NCBI GenBank assembly: GCA_023333565.1
Contig: JAJKFH010003165.1
Coordinates: forward strand, 1,426,001-1,490,000
From: Puffinus mauretanicus
Taxonomy: Eukaryota; Chordata; Aves; Procellariiformes; Procellariidae
Direction: 5' to 3'
DNA: 64,000 nucleotides
Shown here: positions 61,201-64,000 of the stretch, piece by piece
Layout of the letters: every line of letters starts with the position of its first letter
How positions within the stretch are numbered: position 1 is the stretch's first letter
Notes under the pieces: model-generated
Database searches by the model: none
The model's input: only the letters and a program-made list of their open reading frames with translations
What the model was told of the DNA's origin: nothing
Made by a program: the position numbers and the translations under genes

Positions 61201-64000
61201 TTCTTCAAAGGCTGTCAGTCCTTGGCCTTTTTCGAGAGAAGTAGCACTTGTCATAATGATTTATGTGGCTTTCAGTTGTGGGTCACCAGCTCAAAGACTA
61301 CCACTGTGTTCCTATCCAACAAGAGCTCAGTGGCCTATGTCTGAGGTCACCCCGTCCTTCCACAAAGACAGGCCAATGGTCTAAGGTGAGGGGATAACCA
61401 TGATCACTTACAGTACTCTTAGCTAGATTGGAACTGCTGACTGAAGCAAAAGACTCCATAATCTCAATATCCAACCATTTAAAATGAATATAAGCTTTCC
61501 ATAGCATAACTCAGATTAATAGTGAGCTGGTTTTCGTTCCCAGCTGTACCTTCTTAGTAAAGTGTCTTTTACAGAGTTGGTCACAGAACAATCTTATCCA
61601 TTTGTCTTTCAGAGACTTTACCACAGTATGCAAATATTTCAGGGACAGGAATGATTTCGATGTTTATTCGACAAGAACATGCAGGAAAAGAGAAAATAAC
61701 AGACATGAGACATTTAGGGCAGCCACTGTGAATTCACTGTAGGTCTGGGAAGACTGTCAATATCGAGGGCTTGTGGCAAAATGCTGTGAAAGTACAGGAA
61801 CAAAATCAATTGCAGCCAGAATTTTTCCCTCCCAGTACACATGACAATATTATTTACAAGTGGCTTATTTAAATCTAGCCAGAAGTCAGCTATTTCAGAG
61901 CCCTATTGAGCAGAAAAGAACCCCTGTGACTTAAGGAAGGTCACAGATCCGGTTACATCACCCAGATGATGTCTCTGACAGTGTTTGTAACACTTGCTCT
62001 ACCTTGCCTTTGTTTCAATGTGGATGGCTTGCAACAGTGGTTTTTACTGCCATTTTTTGCTGGCATTGTCTAGAACTTGCTCTATCCCGACACAACCTTC
62101 CACATAACAATGATGAGAACAGTGTAAAAAAAAAAAACACCACAAAAAAAGAGAACAACACATCTTACCTAGGAGCAAAAAAAGTCACTAAGACCACTCT
62201 TTTGGAAACCCTCATCTAACCTAAAGCTAAAAACTGCTTTAAACACCACCCACACTGCAGTCATAGATTTCCTGCTCGGCACCTCTCCATAATCTCAATG
62301 CAAACTACTGCAAAGGCTGGCAAGCTAATAGCTGATCTGGCTCAATGCCAGCCTGATTTTGACTGTCCCCTTTGGAAGTCTAGGGCATCTCTGCATTAGC
62401 AAGTAGCACAGCGTAATTGGAGCGGATCTATGGAGCGAAACAGTGGGTGCAGAGGAGCTGAGGGCCACCCTGTTTTAAGGATTTTACTCCAGACTAGCTC
62501 TCGTTTGGACCCCACACAGAATGCCCAGTGGTTGGGGTATAGCAGGTGCCTTGCTGGACCCCATCTCCTGGTTTTGTCAGAGGGGCATCCAGTTTGTGTG
62601 CTCCAAGACCACTTCACACTGAGAATGCAAGTACAGTAAAGGGGACAGGATATTTGCTTCCCAAGTACACTCCCGATCTGAACTAAACTGCTAATGCAAA
62701 CACGTCTTTGGATCTCTTAGGAGTGGTCTTGGTCCAGGGAAATCCTTTGTGTGGGAAGAGATTCTGACTGTAGAATTAATAAAAGCATCATTCGCTGCTC
62801 ACGCTATCTCTACAGGGTTAAACACAAGACTGTTAAGTTTGATGAACTACTATGTCTGCTAGTTAATTTATTTTCCTTCTTTATTGGAAAAGGTAGGACT
62901 ACAGCCTGCTTTTCTGTTACATAGTTAGGTCTCTCAAAGAGATTCAAATTAGGAAATACCTGCCTTTCTGTAATTTGAAAGTTTAAAAATGAGCACTACA
63001 AATCACAGATTTTGAAGTCCTTTAACATCATGAGCCTTTTCTGTCACACTTTAATACTAACTGGCTCCTAAAGCATATTCGGCTCAGGCTGTCACTGCCA
63101 GAGATTGTCATCTTCCAAGCATGTCCATGGAGGGACGCCTGTTCTTACAATGCTTCATGAGTCAGGAGTGGTGCTCTGGGGACAGCACTGTGCGGCTGCA
63201 TAGAGGAGATGTTTATTGCTGCCAAATCACAGAAACCACAAGCACTGTTTTCCAAAAAGCTGACTCCTCTGTTTAAACTCCTGCAAGCTCACTTCACAGT
63301 CAGCTTGATGGGCATTCAGAGAAGAGCATGTCAGAAGCAGAATCAGAAAAACACCCCAACGTACAGGCATGACCCTCACTGCTCAACTGTTGTGAGGAAG
63401 ATGATGAGATATACTGCTTTCTTTGGGTTTTTTTTGTTTGGGTTTTGGGTTTGGTTTTTTTTTTGCGTTTCTGAACGCAACAAAGCAGTTGTTTATAGAG
63501 ATAAATGGCTTTCACAGAGGTGAAGACTCAGCCATTTACATCAAGGAGCACATGCCTAATCAAGCTTTGTGGGTAGGATTTTCACAAGCAGTTAGGGAGC
63601 TGTATTACTGACTTCCAGGGGGATAACTGGGTTCTCTGGAAAAAGCTCAACCTACCTCTCTAATGACTAAATTCTGGTTCTGCAACAGATAATACAAGGG
63701 CTTGATGACTGCGTAAGAGTCCTCATTTAATTCACTGTGTATCCCTTTTTTATCCCTGGCACTCCTCATCCAGATAATCAAAGAACTGAGACTGTAATGA
63801 CCGTGTCTGAATATATCCTTTCTTTTTAAGCTTCCAAATTCCTCATTGGTATTGCTTATGCTTGTGCAGGACTTGCCAGCTTTCTTCATGCTTTAAGGAG
63901 AATGTACATAACAGAGAGCTCTCCCTCTTACTCATGGCTCTATTGTAGAGCCTGCACAAGCACTGCCCACTCATTCCAAGAACCTTTTCTTCTGATGTAA
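61201..64000. other. No gene seen; right end of window
   Basis: Includes an A-rich tract near 62127-62150 and a T/G-rich tract near 63421-63466. The 104-codon plus-strand frame at 63209-63523 is partly made by that T/G tract. No named repeat or coding exon recognised. Confidence 0.45.
63421..63466. repeat. T/G-rich low-complexity tract
   Basis: Runs of T8 and T10 alternate with G triplets for about 45 bases. It produces a Phe/Gly-rich chance frame. Confidence 0.88.

Noticed and set aside
1..64000. tRNA, rRNA, CRISPR array, insertion sequence, phage or toxin genes
   Set aside because: Scanned by eye; none was recognised and the composition and repeats are those of a vertebrate genome.

Overview
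This window looks like vertebrate, most probably avian, nuclear DNA. It is AT-rich and gene-poor. It carries several CR1 LINE fragments, including the bird-type 3' end with ATTCTRTG-like octamers, and one solo LTR that begins TGTCCTGGTTTCAGC, a start I associate with ERVL-type LTRs of birds (probably Neoaves; from memory, not searched). I see no bacterial-type operons, rRNA, CRISPR array or intact viral genome, and no convincing tRNA.

The one gene signal I can support is on the minus strand inside a strong CpG island (about 23.16-24.56 kb). An ATG at 23788 opens the 14-residue peptide MDVFSFVKIGKLSG, which runs straight into a consensus splice donor (GG|GTAGGT) at 23748/23747. This matches my recollection of the first coding exon of FRMPD4 (FERM and PDZ domain containing 4, also called Preso1), which starts MDVFSFVKI-KLS in mammals. 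If that is right, positions 1-23747 are part of a very long first intron, and the sequence right of about 24.6 kb lies upstream of the gene. No second exon is visible.

Layout: 1-23.1 kb, presumed FRMPD4 intron 1, AT-rich, with CR1 tails at 0.69-1.26 kb (+) and 3.77-3.92 kb (+), homopolymer and purine/pyrimidine tracts, and a GC-richer patch at 13.0-13.4 kb. 23.16-24.56 kb, CpG island, promoter and exon 1, with G-quadruplex-type runs on both strands and a strong plus-strand splice donor that suggests a divergent non-coding transcript. 24.6-36.4 kb, upstream DNA with an ancient turtle/crocodile-like CR1 fragment (about 26.0-26.27 kb, +) and a fossil L2/Rex1-type LINE C-terminal motif (about 31.3 kb, +). 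36.39-36.75 kb, a solo LTR of 350 bp with a perfect 5-bp target duplication, followed at once by a 0.9-kb CR1 fragment (36.82-37.73 kb, +). 42.5-43.9 kb, an internally deleted CR1 on the minus strand that keeps its endonuclease and 3' tail but has lost the reverse transcriptase. 43.9-64 kb, mostly unannotated DNA with a small CpG-rich patch at 53.44-53.62 kb, a pair of related dispersed repeats at 45.66 and 47.53 kb, and a short CR1 tail at 61.1 kb (-).

Most open frames longer than 60 codons look like chance. The longest outside the CpG island (24581-25444, +) starts at GTG and has no ATG until its last part. I did not find a new multi-gene system. The most informative points are the exon 1 start arrangement (three overlapping ATGs), the bidirectional look of the CpG island, the clean solo LTR, and the fossil retroelements of different ages.
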